Assembly: GCF_004343775.1 (NCBI RefSeq) | Contig: NZ_PTXL01000010.1 | Span: forward strand, 310,001-374,000 | Length of the DNA stretch: 64,000 nucleotides | Origin: Burkholderia sp. SRS-46 | GTDB taxonomy: Bacteria; Pseudomonadota; Gammaproteobacteria; Burkholderiales; Burkholderiaceae | Direction: 5' to 3' | Shown here: positions 8,492 through 16,344 of the stretch, piece by piece | Numbering within the stretch: the stretch's first letter is position 1 | Layout: every line of letters begins with the position of its first letter | The notes under the pieces: generated by a model | Told to the model about the DNA's origin: nothing | Database searches by the model: none | The model's input: the letters and a program-made list of their open reading frames with translations, nothing else | Position numbers and translations under genes: made by a program

Positions 8492-8884
8492 ATGGACGGA
8501 AACGAAGCTGGGGAACTGGAGCAGATCGAGCCGACGCACCGGCGCCGGCATAGCCGCGAGTTCAAGGAGAAGGTCGTGCGCGCGGCGATGCAACCGAATG
8601 TATCGATCGCGGCGGTCGCGTTGCACTATCGCCTGAACGCCAACCTTGTGCGCCGCTGGGTTGTCGCTCAGCAGAAGCAACGGATGCTCGAGCCGCCAGC
8701 CGTTGAAGGGCTCGACGTGCCGCAGGCGGCATTCATGCCACTCCAGTTGGGAGCGGCGTGTGCGCCGACGGGCGAGTCAGAGATTCGGATCGAGGTTCGT
8801 CGGGGCGCCGCGACGCTCACGGTGCATTGGCCGCTGTCGGCGGCCGGCGAGTGCGCGGCGTGGCTGCGGGACTGGCTGCGATGA
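8492..8884 (+). CDS. tnpA: IS66 accessory protein TnpA
   Basis: A 130-residue protein with an N-terminal helix-turn-helix of the IS3/IS66 transposase type (HSREFKEKVVRAAM, then SIAAVALHYRLNANLVRRW). The C-terminal half holds the VRRGAATLTVHWP segment seen in IS66 TnpA. A GTG at 8483 is an alternative start but lies within the stem-loop. The stop overlaps the tnpB ATG. It is intact and is required for transposition with TnpB and TnpC. Confidence 0.93.
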   Translation: MDGNEAGELEQIEPTHRRRHSREFKEKVVRAAMQPNVSIAAVALHYRLNANLVRRWVVAQQKQRMLEPPAVEGLDVPQAAFMPLQLGAACAPTGESEIRIEVRRGAATLTVHWPLSAAGECAAWLRDWLR

Positions 8885-9216
8885 TTCGAATCGATGCGAT
8901 CTGGCTCGCGACCGAGCCGATCGACATGCGTGCCGGTGCGGATACGCTGCTTGCCCGGGTGGTGAAGGTGTTCGGCGCAGTGCGGCCGCATCACGCGTAT
9001 CTGTTTGCCAATCGGCATTCCACGCGCATGAAGGTGCTGGTCTACGATGGATTGGGCATCTGGCTGGCCGCGCGTCGGCTGAACAAGGGCCGCTTCATCT
9101 GGAGCGATGGCGAACAGTCGGTTTCGCTGCCGCTGAACGCCGAACAACTGCGTGCGCTGGTCACGGGTTTGCCGTGGCGGACGCTGACACCCGATCACGC
9201 GATTACCGTGATATGA
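8881..9216 (+). CDS. tnpB: IS66 accessory protein TnpB
   Basis: A 111-residue IS66 Orf2-family protein, identical to the copy at 181-516. Its ATG lies in the ATGA overlap with tnpA, so translation is coupled. Family marks are MRAGADTL, FANRHSTRMKVLVYD and KGRFIW. Length is normal and nothing is missing. It assists TnpC; the biochemical role is not settled. Confidence 0.93.
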   Translation: MIRIDAIWLATEPIDMRAGADTLLARVVKVFGAVRPHHAYLFANRHSTRMKVLVYDGLGIWLAARRLNKGRFIWSDGEQSVSLPLNAEQLRALVTGLPWRTLTPDHAITVI

Positions 9217-9279
9217 GCCACACGGAGACGTAAACAGTTGCGCTTCCGCGCTGGCGCAGCCTCTGGCAGACTGGCCAGC

Positions 9280-10833
9280 ATGGACCTGCCCACCGACCTC
9301 GACTCCCTGAGCCCGGAACAGCTGCGTGCGTTGGCCGCACAACTGATCGTGCAGGTCACGGAGAAAGAGCGGGAAGCCTGCGAGAAGGAACGGGAGCTGC
9401 AGTATCGGCAAACGCGTATCGACCAACTGACGCACGAACTCTCCGTGCTCAAGCGCCTGCAATTCGGCAAGCGCAGCGAGCGGCTCGATGCCGAACAGAT
9501 GAGCCTGCTCGACGAGGCGATCGATGCGGACCTGGCGGCACTCGAAGCCGAGCTCGAGCAGCTTCGGCCGGCCACGCCCGCCGCTGAGGAGCGCCAGAAG
9601 CCGAAGCGCGCGCTCTTGCCGCCGAACTTGCCGCGCACGGACGTCCATCACGAACCGGAAGACACCACGTGCCCGTGCGGTTGCCAGCGGGAGCGTGTGG
9701 GCGAAGACATCAGCGAGAAGCTGGACTATGCGCCTGGCGTGTTCACGGTCGAGCGGCATATCCGGGGCAAGTGGGCCTGCCGGCACTGCGGAACCCTGAT
9801 CCAGGCGCCAGTCTCGCCTCACGTCATCGACAAGGGCATTCCGACCACCGGGCTGCTGGCGCAGGTGCTGGTTGCCAAATACGGCGACCACTTGCCGCTG
9901 TACCGGCAGGAACGCATCTTTGCTCGCGCCGGCCTGGCGATCCCGCAATCGACGCTCGGTGCCTGGGTCGGCGTCTGCGGTGTACGGCTGCAGCCACTGG
10001 TCGATGCGCTGCGCGAAGCGCTCCTGCAGCAGGACGTGCTGCACGCCGACGAGACGCCGGTGCAGATGCTGGCACCTGGCAAGGGCAAGACGCATCGGGC
10101 TTACCTATGGGCGTACAGCACGACGCCGTTCGCCGATCTGAAGACCGTGGTCTACGACTTCGCCGACAGCCGCGCCGGCGAACATGCCCGAAAGTTCCTT
10201 GGGGCCTGGTGCGGCAAACTCATGTGCGACGACTACAGCGGCTACAAGGCCAGCTTCGAACTGGGCATCACGGAAATTGGATGTGTCGCTCACGCGCGCC
10301 GGAAGTTCTACGAGCTGCACGTTAACCACCAGAGCCAGATCGCCGAGCAGGCGCTGAAATACTTCGGCGCGCTCTATGACGTCGAACGCGATGTCGCCGA
10401 ACTGAAGCCCGACCGACGGCAGGCCATCCGCCGGCAGCGATCCAGACCCGTTGCCGATGCATTGCACGCCTGGATGGTGACCCAACGCAAGCTGGTTGCC
10501 GAAGGATCTGCGATTGCGAAGGCGCTCGACTACAGCCTGAAACGCTGGGAAGCGCTCATGCGCTATCTCGACGACGGGCGTGTGCCCATCGACAACAACT
10601 GGCTGGAAAACCAGATTCGCCCATGGGCAACGGGCCGCTCGAACTGGCTGTTCGCCGGTTCACTGCGCGCAGGGCAGCGCGCGGCCGCGATCATGAGCCT
10701 GATCCGGTCGGCGCAACTCAACGGTCATGATCCGTACGTCTACCTGAAAGACGTGCTCACACGACTGCCGACCCATCGCGCCGACGACATCGCGTCGTTA
10801 CTTCCGCATCGCTGGGCGCCAGCTACCGCTTGA
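9280..10833 (+). CDS. tnpC: IS66 transposase TnpC
   Basis: A 517-residue DDE transposase, the full-length version of the broken gene at 580-1930. Domains in order: N-terminal coiled coil (about 25-75, rich in Glu and Arg), zinc-binding segment (CPCGC near 130, CRHCG near 170), the central transposase domain with HADETPVQ and CDDYSGYK, and the C-terminal IS66 segment with NNWLENQIRPWATGRSNWLFAGS. The ATG at 9280 gives the typical start; a TTG at 9238 is possible. It should be active. Confidence 0.94.
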   Translation: MDLPTDLDSLSPEQLRALAAQLIVQVTEKEREACEKERELQYRQTRIDQLTHELSVLKRLQFGKRSERLDAEQMSLLDEAIDADLAALEAELEQLRPATPAAEERQKPKRALLPPNLPRTDVHHEPEDTTCPCGCQRERVGEDISEKLDYAPGVFTVERHIRGKWACRHCGTLIQAPVSPHVIDKGIPTTGLLAQVLVAKYGDHLPLYRQERIFARAGLAIPQSTLGAWVGVCGVRLQPLVDALREALLQQDVLHADETPVQMLAPGKGKTHRAYLWAYSTTPFADLKTVVYDFADSRAGEHARKFLGAWCGKLMCDDYSGYKASFELGITEIGCVAHARRKFYELHVNHQSQIAEQALKYFGALYDVERDVAELKPDRRQAIRRQRSRPVADALHAWMVTQRKLVAEGSAIAKALDYSLKRWEALMRYLDDGRVPIDNNWLENQIRPWATGRSNWLFAGSLRAGQRAAAIMSLIRSAQLNGHDPYVYLKDVLTRLPTHRADDIASLLPHRWAPATA

Positions 10834-10876
10834 TCGCCATCACTCGCCGGCTTGGGTGCCTTTACCGGGCGCTTAC

Positions 10877-10884
10877 AATGTATT
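10877..10884. repeat. Target-site duplication of the IS66 copy, right
   Basis: AATGTATT, the second copy of the duplicated target, directly after the GCTTAC end of the element. Confidence 0.93.
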
Positions 10885-11002
10885 TTGTTTGGAAAGCCCT
10901 ACAAATTATTAGCAAATAATGCTTTCCTCGGATATTCATCCGAGCCAGCTTGCTGACACAAAAACAGCAATGCCAGTGGCTACAGCCTCGGGGGGCGGTG
11001 CG

Positions 11003-11548
11003 ATGGAAAAACTGCTTTTGTTGAGCGGCGCCTCGGGCGCCGGGAAATCGTCTATCGCCAAAGAATTGGAAGACAGCTTTCAATTTCGCCGCATTAGCAG
11101 CAGCGGCTACCTCCGGTCTTACGGGCAATCGCTCTCAGCCGAAGGAGAAAAGCATCAGCTGCAGGAGTTAGGGGACAGGCTGGACGACGAAACCGACTTC
11201 ACTTGGATCGTCGACGAAGTCGCCGCTCCAACGGTCGATCGTGCTCCCGAGCAATCGAACTGGCTTCTCGACGCTGTTCGCAAACCTCGACAGGTGCTGC
11301 ATTTCCGGCACCGCTTCGGCCCACATATCCGACATATCCACCTCACCGCGCCCGAAGCAGTGCTTGAGCAGCGCTACAACGAACGCGCCAAGCCGGGAGA
11401 TACACAGTACGCAGAGGTGATCGCTCACTCAAACGAGATCACTGCGAGATCCCTCGGCAGCGTTGCCGACCACACCTTTGATACCTCTGCACTATCACCA
11501 GCAGACATCGCCCAGCGCATTATGGAAGCCTGGGGAGTCGAAGCATGA
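11003..11548 (+). CDS. P-loop nucleotide kinase-like protein
   Basis: A 181-residue protein with a Walker A near the N-terminus (GASGAGKS, residues 8-15), a sequence SSSGYLRSYG where kinases of this fold bind the nucleotide, and HIHLTAPEAVLEQRYNER, the LID-like arginine region of adenylate/dNMP kinase-like enzymes. It is a paralogue of the first 185 residues of the next protein: both have a QVxxFRxxFGPxxxHxHL block. The gene overlaps the next by four bases. Upstream frames allow starts at 10919 or 10970, but the Walker A spacing fits 11003. Likely a nucleoside-monophosphate kinase or a regulatory P-loop partner; the substrate is not predictable. Confidence 0.75.
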   Translation: MEKLLLLSGASGAGKSSIAKELEDSFQFRRISSSGYLRSYGQSLSAEGEKHQLQELGDRLDDETDFTWIVDEVAAPTVDRAPEQSNWLLDAVRKPRQVLHFRHRFGPHIRHIHLTAPEAVLEQRYNERAKPGDTQYAEVIAHSNEITARSLGSVADHTFDTSALSPADIAQRIMEAWGVEA

Positions 11549-13260
11549 GTGACCGCCAGATCGTCATTATCAGTGGCAAAACCTGCAGCGGCAAAACTGG
11601 TCTCGCGACCTTGCTGGAGAAGGAGTTCGGTTTCTTTGTGGTTCGCACCCGGGACCTCTTAGCGGCCCAGCTAGAACTCGCCCCCTCGTCCGCCGACCGA
11701 CAGCACCTCATTGAGCAAGGTTTGAAGCAAAATGTCGACACCCACTCCCGGTGGGTCGTCTTGGGCGTCCTTGCTGGCCTTGAGGGGATTCCCTCCGACC
11801 AGCCAGTCGTCGTCGACCATGTCATCGATCCGAACCAGGTTGCGGAGTTTCGCAAGCACTTCGGGCCGAGTCTCGTTCATGTGCACCTATATGCGAGCCA
11901 GGAGACGCTGCTCTCCCGCTACGCATCGACCGACGGACAACAGCTAGGCGCGCCGCCGTATGAGGCAATTGACCATCTCAAAGAGCAATCGGACATCCTT
12001 GCGCTGAGGAATGACGCGGACGTGCGAATTTCAACAACCCGCACCGACGCTCAAGATACGCTGGTGCGCGTTGCGGCCCGTCTACACCTCTACACCCCGC
12101 CCGACGTGCGCTGTGTCGACGTCATCGTGGGTGGTCAATATGGCAGCGAAGGCAAAGGCAACGTCGTTTCCTATCTAGCTCGCGAGTACGATGTCATGGT
12201 ACGGGTCGGTGGCCCCAATGCTGGCCATACCGTCGCCAGTGCTGATGGTGCCTATACCTACCATCACATCCCGTCCGGCGCCCGTGACGTCAAAGCGAAG
12301 CTCCTACTCGGACCGGGGATGACCATCTGGCTGCCTGGATTGCTCAAGGAGATCGCCGATTGCGGCCTCACGGCAGATCGTTTATTCATCGACCCTCACG
12401 CCACCATCATCGAACCAGCCGACCGAGAAGCTGAAGGCAAACATCTGGTAGGCACAATTGCTTCGACGGGTAGCGGCAGCGGAGCGGCAACCGCGAGGCG
12501 GATTCTGGAGCGAGGTAAGCCCAGCGTTCGTCTGGCACGCGACATCTCTGAGCTTCGACCCTATGTGGGAACAGAGGGTCATTACCATGGCTGCACAGCC
12601 GATCGCCTCGAAGAGGCCTACCGCAACGGACAATCTATCTTGCTTGAGGGAACACAGGGCAGCGGCCTCAGTTTGTTCCACGGCACCTACCCGTTCGTAA
12701 CCTCGCGCGACACCAATGTAGCGGGCTGCTTGGCCGAGGCAGGCATCTCACCGAGTCGGGTGCGGAAGATCCTGGTGGTCATTCGCCCCATGCCTATCCG
12801 CGTGGGTGATCCCGATGGGGACCAGGGGCACACATCGGGGCCGCTCAAGCACGGCACAACCTTTGATGCGATTGCTGAAAAAGCAGGCCTGGACCGTGAA
12901 GCTTTGAATAAGGCGGAGAAGACCTCCACCACCAAGCGCAAACGGCGTGTGGGCTGGTTCGAATGGGACCAGTTCCGCAAGGCTTGTGCACTCAATGCGC
13001 CCACCGACATCGTCCTCACTTTCGCAGACTATATCGACGCGAGCAACAGCAAGGCCCGCCGCTTCGAGCAGCTCACTCAAGACACCATCAAGTTCGTGGA
13101 AGAACTGGAGCGCGTCGCACAAGCCCCGGTTTCACTCATCAACACCCGGTTCCCGCGAGAGCCTGACGGAACGAACGATCTTCGCTCCGTCATCGACCGT
13201 CGGAACTGGACCGCCCGCTCAACACGTCGGATACCTCGTGGAAATCGAAAAACTGATTGA
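11545..13260 (+). CDS. Nucleotide kinase fused to PurZ/PurA-like adenylosuccinate synthetase
   Basis: A 571-residue fusion. Residues 1-185 are a P-loop kinase (GKTCSGKT, 11-18) paralogous to the gene upstream. From about 190 it is an adenylosuccinate synthetase homologue: GGQYGSEGKG (197-206), GGPNAGHT (222-229), GTIASTGSGSG, EGTQGSGLSLFHGTYP, and TTKRKRRVGW near 462-471. It is shorter than E. coli PurA and closer to archaeal PurA and phage PurZ in the middle region. The Asp of QWGDEGKGK, the catalytic base of PurA, is Ser201 here. As I recall, phage PurZ, which makes the dGMP-derived precursor of 2-aminoadenine, also lacks this Asp. The active-site His is kept (H228). It is part of a three-gene operon and is unlikely to be housekeeping PurA. 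Confidence 0.85.
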   Translation: MSDRQIVIISGKTCSGKTGLATLLEKEFGFFVVRTRDLLAAQLELAPSSADRQHLIEQGLKQNVDTHSRWVVLGVLAGLEGIPSDQPVVVDHVIDPNQVAEFRKHFGPSLVHVHLYASQETLLSRYASTDGQQLGAPPYEAIDHLKEQSDILALRNDADVRISTTRTDAQDTLVRVAARLHLYTPPDVRCVDVIVGGQYGSEGKGNVVSYLAREYDVMVRVGGPNAGHTVASADGAYTYHHIPSGARDVKAKLLLGPGMTIWLPGLLKEIADCGLTADRLFIDPHATIIEPADREAEGKHLVGTIASTGSGSGAATARRILERGKPSVRLARDISELRPYVGTEGHYHGCTADRLEEAYRNGQSILLEGTQGSGLSLFHGTYPFVTSRDTNVAGCLAEAGISPSRVRKILVVIRPMPIRVGDPDGDQGHTSGPLKHGTTFDAIAEKAGLDREALNKAEKTSTTKRKRRVGWFEWDQFRKACALNAPTDIVLTFADYIDASNSKARRFEQLTQDTIKFVEELERVAQAPVSLINTRFPREPDGTNDLRSVIDRRNWTARSTRRIPRGNRKTD

Positions 13261-13888
13261 CGCTTATCCAAGAATCTTCCATATGGCCGAAGCCGATACG
13301 TGGCCCAGCATCCGAGACCGCGGCCTGATGTCGGCTTCAGCTGTACTGGACCACTTCGGCGTCACCGGCCGGGCTCGCAGCCAATATGAGACCGCTCAAC
13401 GGACCAGCAAGATGGCTGTGATTCCTCAAGCGCCTGGCGAGATCGTGCTGCGGGATCAAAAGCCGATGCCTCCCGAACGCTTGGCACGGGCACTGATAGA
13501 CGGAACCACGCCGGAAGCCTGGTACAGGCTCATTAATGGCAAGGTCTTCTTCTGGGCGGAAGAACATCGCTTGCATGGCCTGCTCGGGGCGCGGGATTAC
13601 CGACATCTCGAACATGATGTGTTGACCATTGACAGCGGCCCATTCATCCGTGCGTACGCTCCGAGCCTCTGGTTGTGCCACATGAATTCCGGGAACACCT
13701 TTCCGATGCCTCATGCCAGGGGGATCGATGTGTTCAAGCGAATCCAGGATTATCCGGTCAATGCCCGCGGAGGTCCCGCCAAACCGGTCGTCGAGATCGT
13801 GGTGGATGGTCAAATACCGGACATCGCACGCTATGTCATCGAAGTCCGGCGCATGAAGGGCGAACAAACGCTCCAACAACTGACCTGA
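13238..13888 (+). CDS. DUF7002-like protein, possible ADP-ribosyltransferase-fold effector
   Basis: A 216-residue protein with a GTG start overlapping the upstream gene by 23 bases, so it is co-translated. The N-terminus (YPRIFHMAEADTWPSIRDRGLMS) has the His, then a small-residue stretch, then an I..GL pattern typical of DarT- and Arr-like ADP-ribosyltransferase folds, and I believe it matches the uncharacterised DUF7002 family. The middle holds VFFWAEEHRL and LGARDY. No signal peptide or membrane segment. The family name is from memory and the fold is inferred; it could instead bind a nucleotide made by its operon partners. Confidence 0.65.
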   Translation: MEIEKLIDAYPRIFHMAEADTWPSIRDRGLMSASAVLDHFGVTGRARSQYETAQRTSKMAVIPQAPGEIVLRDQKPMPPERLARALIDGTTPEAWYRLINGKVFFWAEEHRLHGLLGARDYRHLEHDVLTIDSGPFIRAYAPSLWLCHMNSGNTFPMPHARGIDVFKRIQDYPVNARGGPAKPVVEIVVDGQIPDIARYVIEVRRMKGEQTLQQLT

Positions 13889-14043
13889 ACGCGCGCCCCC
13901 CCGTAATAAGGCACCACTGGCGCACGACGGTCCATCAACTCACCAAAGGAGTATGGTATTGGACAAGTCCACGCGTAGTAGTCGCCGATGCAGTTAACGC
14001 AGACGCGATCTGCGTCGGCAACCCAAGGAGAAGTGTTGGTCAT
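13831..14043 (-). CDS. Small Cys-containing protein, hypothetical
   Basis: A 70-residue frame with an ATG preceded at good distance by AGGAGA (about 14051-14056). The first 50 codons look coding: VCVNCIGDYYAWTCPIPYSFGELMDRRAPVVPYYGG, with three Cys and many Tyr and Pro. The last 20 codons overlap the end of the gene on the other strand (convergent). I do not recognise a family. A small peptide beside a defence-like operon could be an antidote or a regulator, but nothing in the sequence shows that. Confidence 0.45.
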   Translation of the reverse strand: MTNTSPWVADADRVCVNCIGDYYAWTCPIPYSFGELMDRRAPVVPYYGGARVQVSCWSVCSPFMRRTSMT

Positions 14044-14282
14044 TGTTTTCTCCTCGCTGGCGTTCAGTTACCTTACCTCGACTCGCCGATTGTCAGCAGC
14101 CGCGGGGCATAGACAAACAGCCCTTCGCTGCGCCTTCGTCAGTGGCCGTCGGCGCAAGGTATAGTGTTTTCGCATAGCTTGATTGCCAGTACCAGCACAT
14201 CAAAATTTACCGGACGCCCGTCCCTGCATCGGATTCACTGACTCCACGCATGCCTAAGCATCTCCGAGCCTTTGACGAGAAG

Positions 14283-15437
14283 TCACGCCTTGCGGCCACG
14301 GCGCTCCAGTTCGATCCTGGTTCGCTCCAATTCTCGAGCAAACGTGGCCTCATCCGGCAGGACCATCTGATACTCCGCTGCGAGTATCTTATTCGGTAGG
14401 TTGTCGAGTGCATAATGCGCCTCTGACGCGCCTTTTTCAGCACACAGAATCAAGCCGACCGGAGGGTTCTCGCCGGGTTTCATCCAATGTTCACGCGCGT
14501 AGTTAAGGTACAGATGCATCTGCCCCGCGTCCGCATAGCTGAAGCGGCCGACCTTCAGATCGATAATGAGCAGGCATCGCAAGCGCCGATGAAAAAACAC
14601 GAGGTCGACTCGAAACCAGGTGTCATCGATCCGTAGACGCCGCTGCCGACCTATGAACGCAAAGTCATCGCCGAGCTCGAGGAGGAAATCCGCCAAGTGC
14701 TGGATCAAGGCCGCTTCGAGATCCGACTCCGAATACTCGTCCTTCATGTCAAGAAATTCGAGGACAAACGGATCGCGAATCGCTTCCTCAGGCGATAGAA
14801 GATCGCCGGGTTGCACTTCAGCCGCCTTTCCGAGCAGGGACGCCTTATTGCGTGACAGCACTAGCCGCTCATAGAGCTGACTACTGATCTGACGGTCAAG
14901 CTGTCGCACAGACCAGCCCTCGCGCAGCGCTTCGGCCTCGTAAAAATCGCGAGCAGCTTGCGCTTTCACCGCGAGGAGGCGAACGTAGGCGGACCAGGGC
15001 AACGGAAAAGCCTGAGCGATAGAATTTAGCTCAAACGCCACGCTCGGCGGCGCTTTCACCGCCACCTTGGTTGATTTTGCAGACGCTGTCGGGATGATCC
15101 GGGCGGACGTGGATTGTGCAGACAGTGTCTGCACAATCCGATCCGCAGGCCATGTCAAGTAAAAAGCGCGCATCTGTGCGAGATTGCGCCATCCGAAGCC
15201 GCGACCGAATCGCTCTGACAGATCGGCGCCCAAACGGCGGATCACCGCCTCGCCATAAGCGGCCCGCCCCTCTCCGCCCTGCTCGAATTCAATGATTCGT
15301 CGCCCGATCTCCCAATATGTCGCCGTCATCAGGGCGTTCACCGTGCGAGCCGTTGCTTCGCGCGCCGACGTAACTACATCAGCAATTTCACGGTGTAGTC
15401 CGGCATACGCGACCTGCCCGACATCGCGCTGCGTCAC
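14283..15437 (-). CDS. YhcG-type PD-(D/E)XK nuclease (DUF1016)
   Basis: A 384-residue protein of the YhcG family. The N-terminal DUF1016 domain (about 10-190) has TYWEIGRRIIEFEQGGEGRAAYG and FGWRNLAQMRAFY. The C-terminal nuclease domain has the motif FRVDLVFFHRRLRCLLIIDLKVGRFSYADAGQM, where D, D and K (RVDLVF...DLKVG) form the active site, and ends with the usual PNKILAAEY block. It starts with a GTG inside the end of the HU gene (GTGA overlap), so the two are co-translated. Family members occur beside restriction-modification systems; their physiological target is unknown. About 15 residues at 112-128 are rich in Ser and Ala and vary in the family. Confidence 0.88.
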   Translation of the reverse strand: MTQRDVGQVAYAGLHREIADVVTSAREATARTVNALMTATYWEIGRRIIEFEQGGEGRAAYGEAVIRRLGADLSERFGRGFGWRNLAQMRAFYLTWPADRIVQTLSAQSTSARIIPTASAKSTKVAVKAPPSVAFELNSIAQAFPLPWSAYVRLLAVKAQAARDFYEAEALREGWSVRQLDRQISSQLYERLVLSRNKASLLGKAAEVQPGDLLSPEEAIRDPFVLEFLDMKDEYSESDLEAALIQHLADFLLELGDDFAFIGRQRRLRIDDTWFRVDLVFFHRRLRCLLIIDLKVGRFSYADAGQMHLYLNYAREHWMKPGENPPVGLILCAEKGASEAHYALDNLPNKILAAEYQMVLPDEATFARELERTRIELERRGRKA

Positions 15438-15712
15438 AGTGCGTTCACCGCATCCTTGAACGCCTTACCGGCGGTAAACTTCACGGTATTCGCGGCAGGG
15501 ATGGCAATCTCCGCGCCAGTCGTCGGATTACGCCCCGTGCGGGCAGCGCGCTGCCCCTGCGAAAACGCACCGAAACCGATGAGTTGTACCGATTCGCCGC
15601 GACTCACCGCGTCCGTGATCGCGTCCAGGACCGCCTGAACGGTTTTGCTCGCGTCGGTTTTGGTTACACCCGTGCCCGCTGCAACCGCGTCGATGAGTTC
15701 CTGCTTGTTCAT
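15434..15712 (-). CDS. HU-family histone-like DNA-binding protein
   Basis: A 92-residue HU protein starting MNKQELIDAVAAGTG, with QLIGFGAFSQGQRAARTGRNPTTGAEI, where the DNA-inserting arm with Arg-Asn-Pro lies, and the usual KFTAGKAFKDAVN end. Length is normal. An upstream in-frame start would add eight residues but breaks the family N-terminus. It is the first gene of a two-gene operon with the YhcG nuclease, an unusual pairing: HU genes are normally single. It could be a mobile-element HU that helps the nuclease meet bent or damaged DNA, or supply plasmid nucleoid function. Confidence 0.93.
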   Translation of the reverse strand: MNKQELIDAVAAGTGVTKTDASKTVQAVLDAITDAVSRGESVQLIGFGAFSQGQRAARTGRNPTTGAEIAIPAANTVKFTAGKAFKDAVNAL

Positions 15713-16344
15713 GAACAGCCTCGGCAACAAAGTCAAAGCTGCACCCTACCTCATCCCGCTGCAAACAAGCAAATCGCTGGCGATCAGTGCAGCAATACCC
15801 TCCAACTCGCTGGCCTCCGTCCCCCTCACTGGCGGGCGGCGCACCAATGAACTCCGCCTTACTTCACACCTGTCGCAGATACGCTCGCCAATATAGCCAT
15901 TGTGAACGTTCGCAGCCTGGCCGACGCTCACACAACTATCGGGCTTCAGGTATCACACAATTATCCGTTCCCCGGCCGAGGCCGACCCGCACGGATTACT
16001 GCATCGGTTCGTGCCGCGTCCTGCCGCCTCCCATCGTGCCCACCACGGGCAGCGGTGGCTTAGACACAACTTCAGTTGGATGAGCGCCCGTTGAAAATGA
16101 AGCTGTCCAGAAATGAAGGGTAACATAGCCCCTACTATGTTACCCTTCAGTTTATTGGCTGAAACGCCCAATTTCTAAGCGTCGCTGCGCCGCTTCCTTG
16201 CCCAGCAAGGCCCAGAGGCCGGCTGACGACGATCGGGGCGGCACCGTCACGCCCCCCTCACCGCGTTCGCGCCGCGTCGTCGCACGTGGCCGGCGCGCGG
16301 CACTGTATCGAACCACACGGTTTCCGTAGCCCCTGACCACGCCC
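15713..16344. other. Intergenic region between HU and the first integrase
   Basis: 632 bases with no convincing gene on either strand. It holds the divergent promoters for the HU operon and the integrase, and the perfect palindrome at 16115-16148. Short frames here have no family resemblance. Confidence 0.6.
16115..16148. repeat. Perfect 14-base inverted repeat upstream of the integrase
   Basis: GAAGGGTAACATAG and its exact complement separated by CCCCTA. It lies about 200 bases before the DUF3701-type integrase and is flanked by AT-richer bases. A recombination core (two recombinase arms around a six-base spacer is the geometry of tyrosine recombinase sites) fits well; an operator or terminator is possible. 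Confidence 0.75.

Larger units (their letters stand above)
8404..10876 (+). mobile_element. Complete IS66-family insertion sequence
   Basis: 2473 bases bounded by terminal inverted repeats beginning GTAAGC (left GTAAGCCCCCGGTGAA, right GTAAGCGCCCGGTAAA on the opposite strand) and flanked by the 8-base duplication AATGTATT. It holds intact tnpA, tnpB and tnpC in the usual order and looks functional. It sits between the Gabija-like operon and the kinase/PurA operon without damaging either. Confidence 0.95.

Noticed and set aside
8668..10095. A 475-codon minus-strand frame over the IS66 genes, and similar frames at 495-938
   Set aside because: Antisense shadow of tnpB and tnpC; its composition follows the third-position GC of the true genes.
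1..10876. The two IS66 copies as the ends of a composite transposon carrying the Gabija-like genes
   Set aside because: The right copy has its own perfect 8-base target duplication, so it arrived alone; the left copy is broken and chimeric.
11545..13260. Housekeeping purA
   Set aside because: It is fused to a kinase, lacks the catalytic Asp of the QWGDEGKGK motif and sits in an accessory operon flanked by mobile elements.
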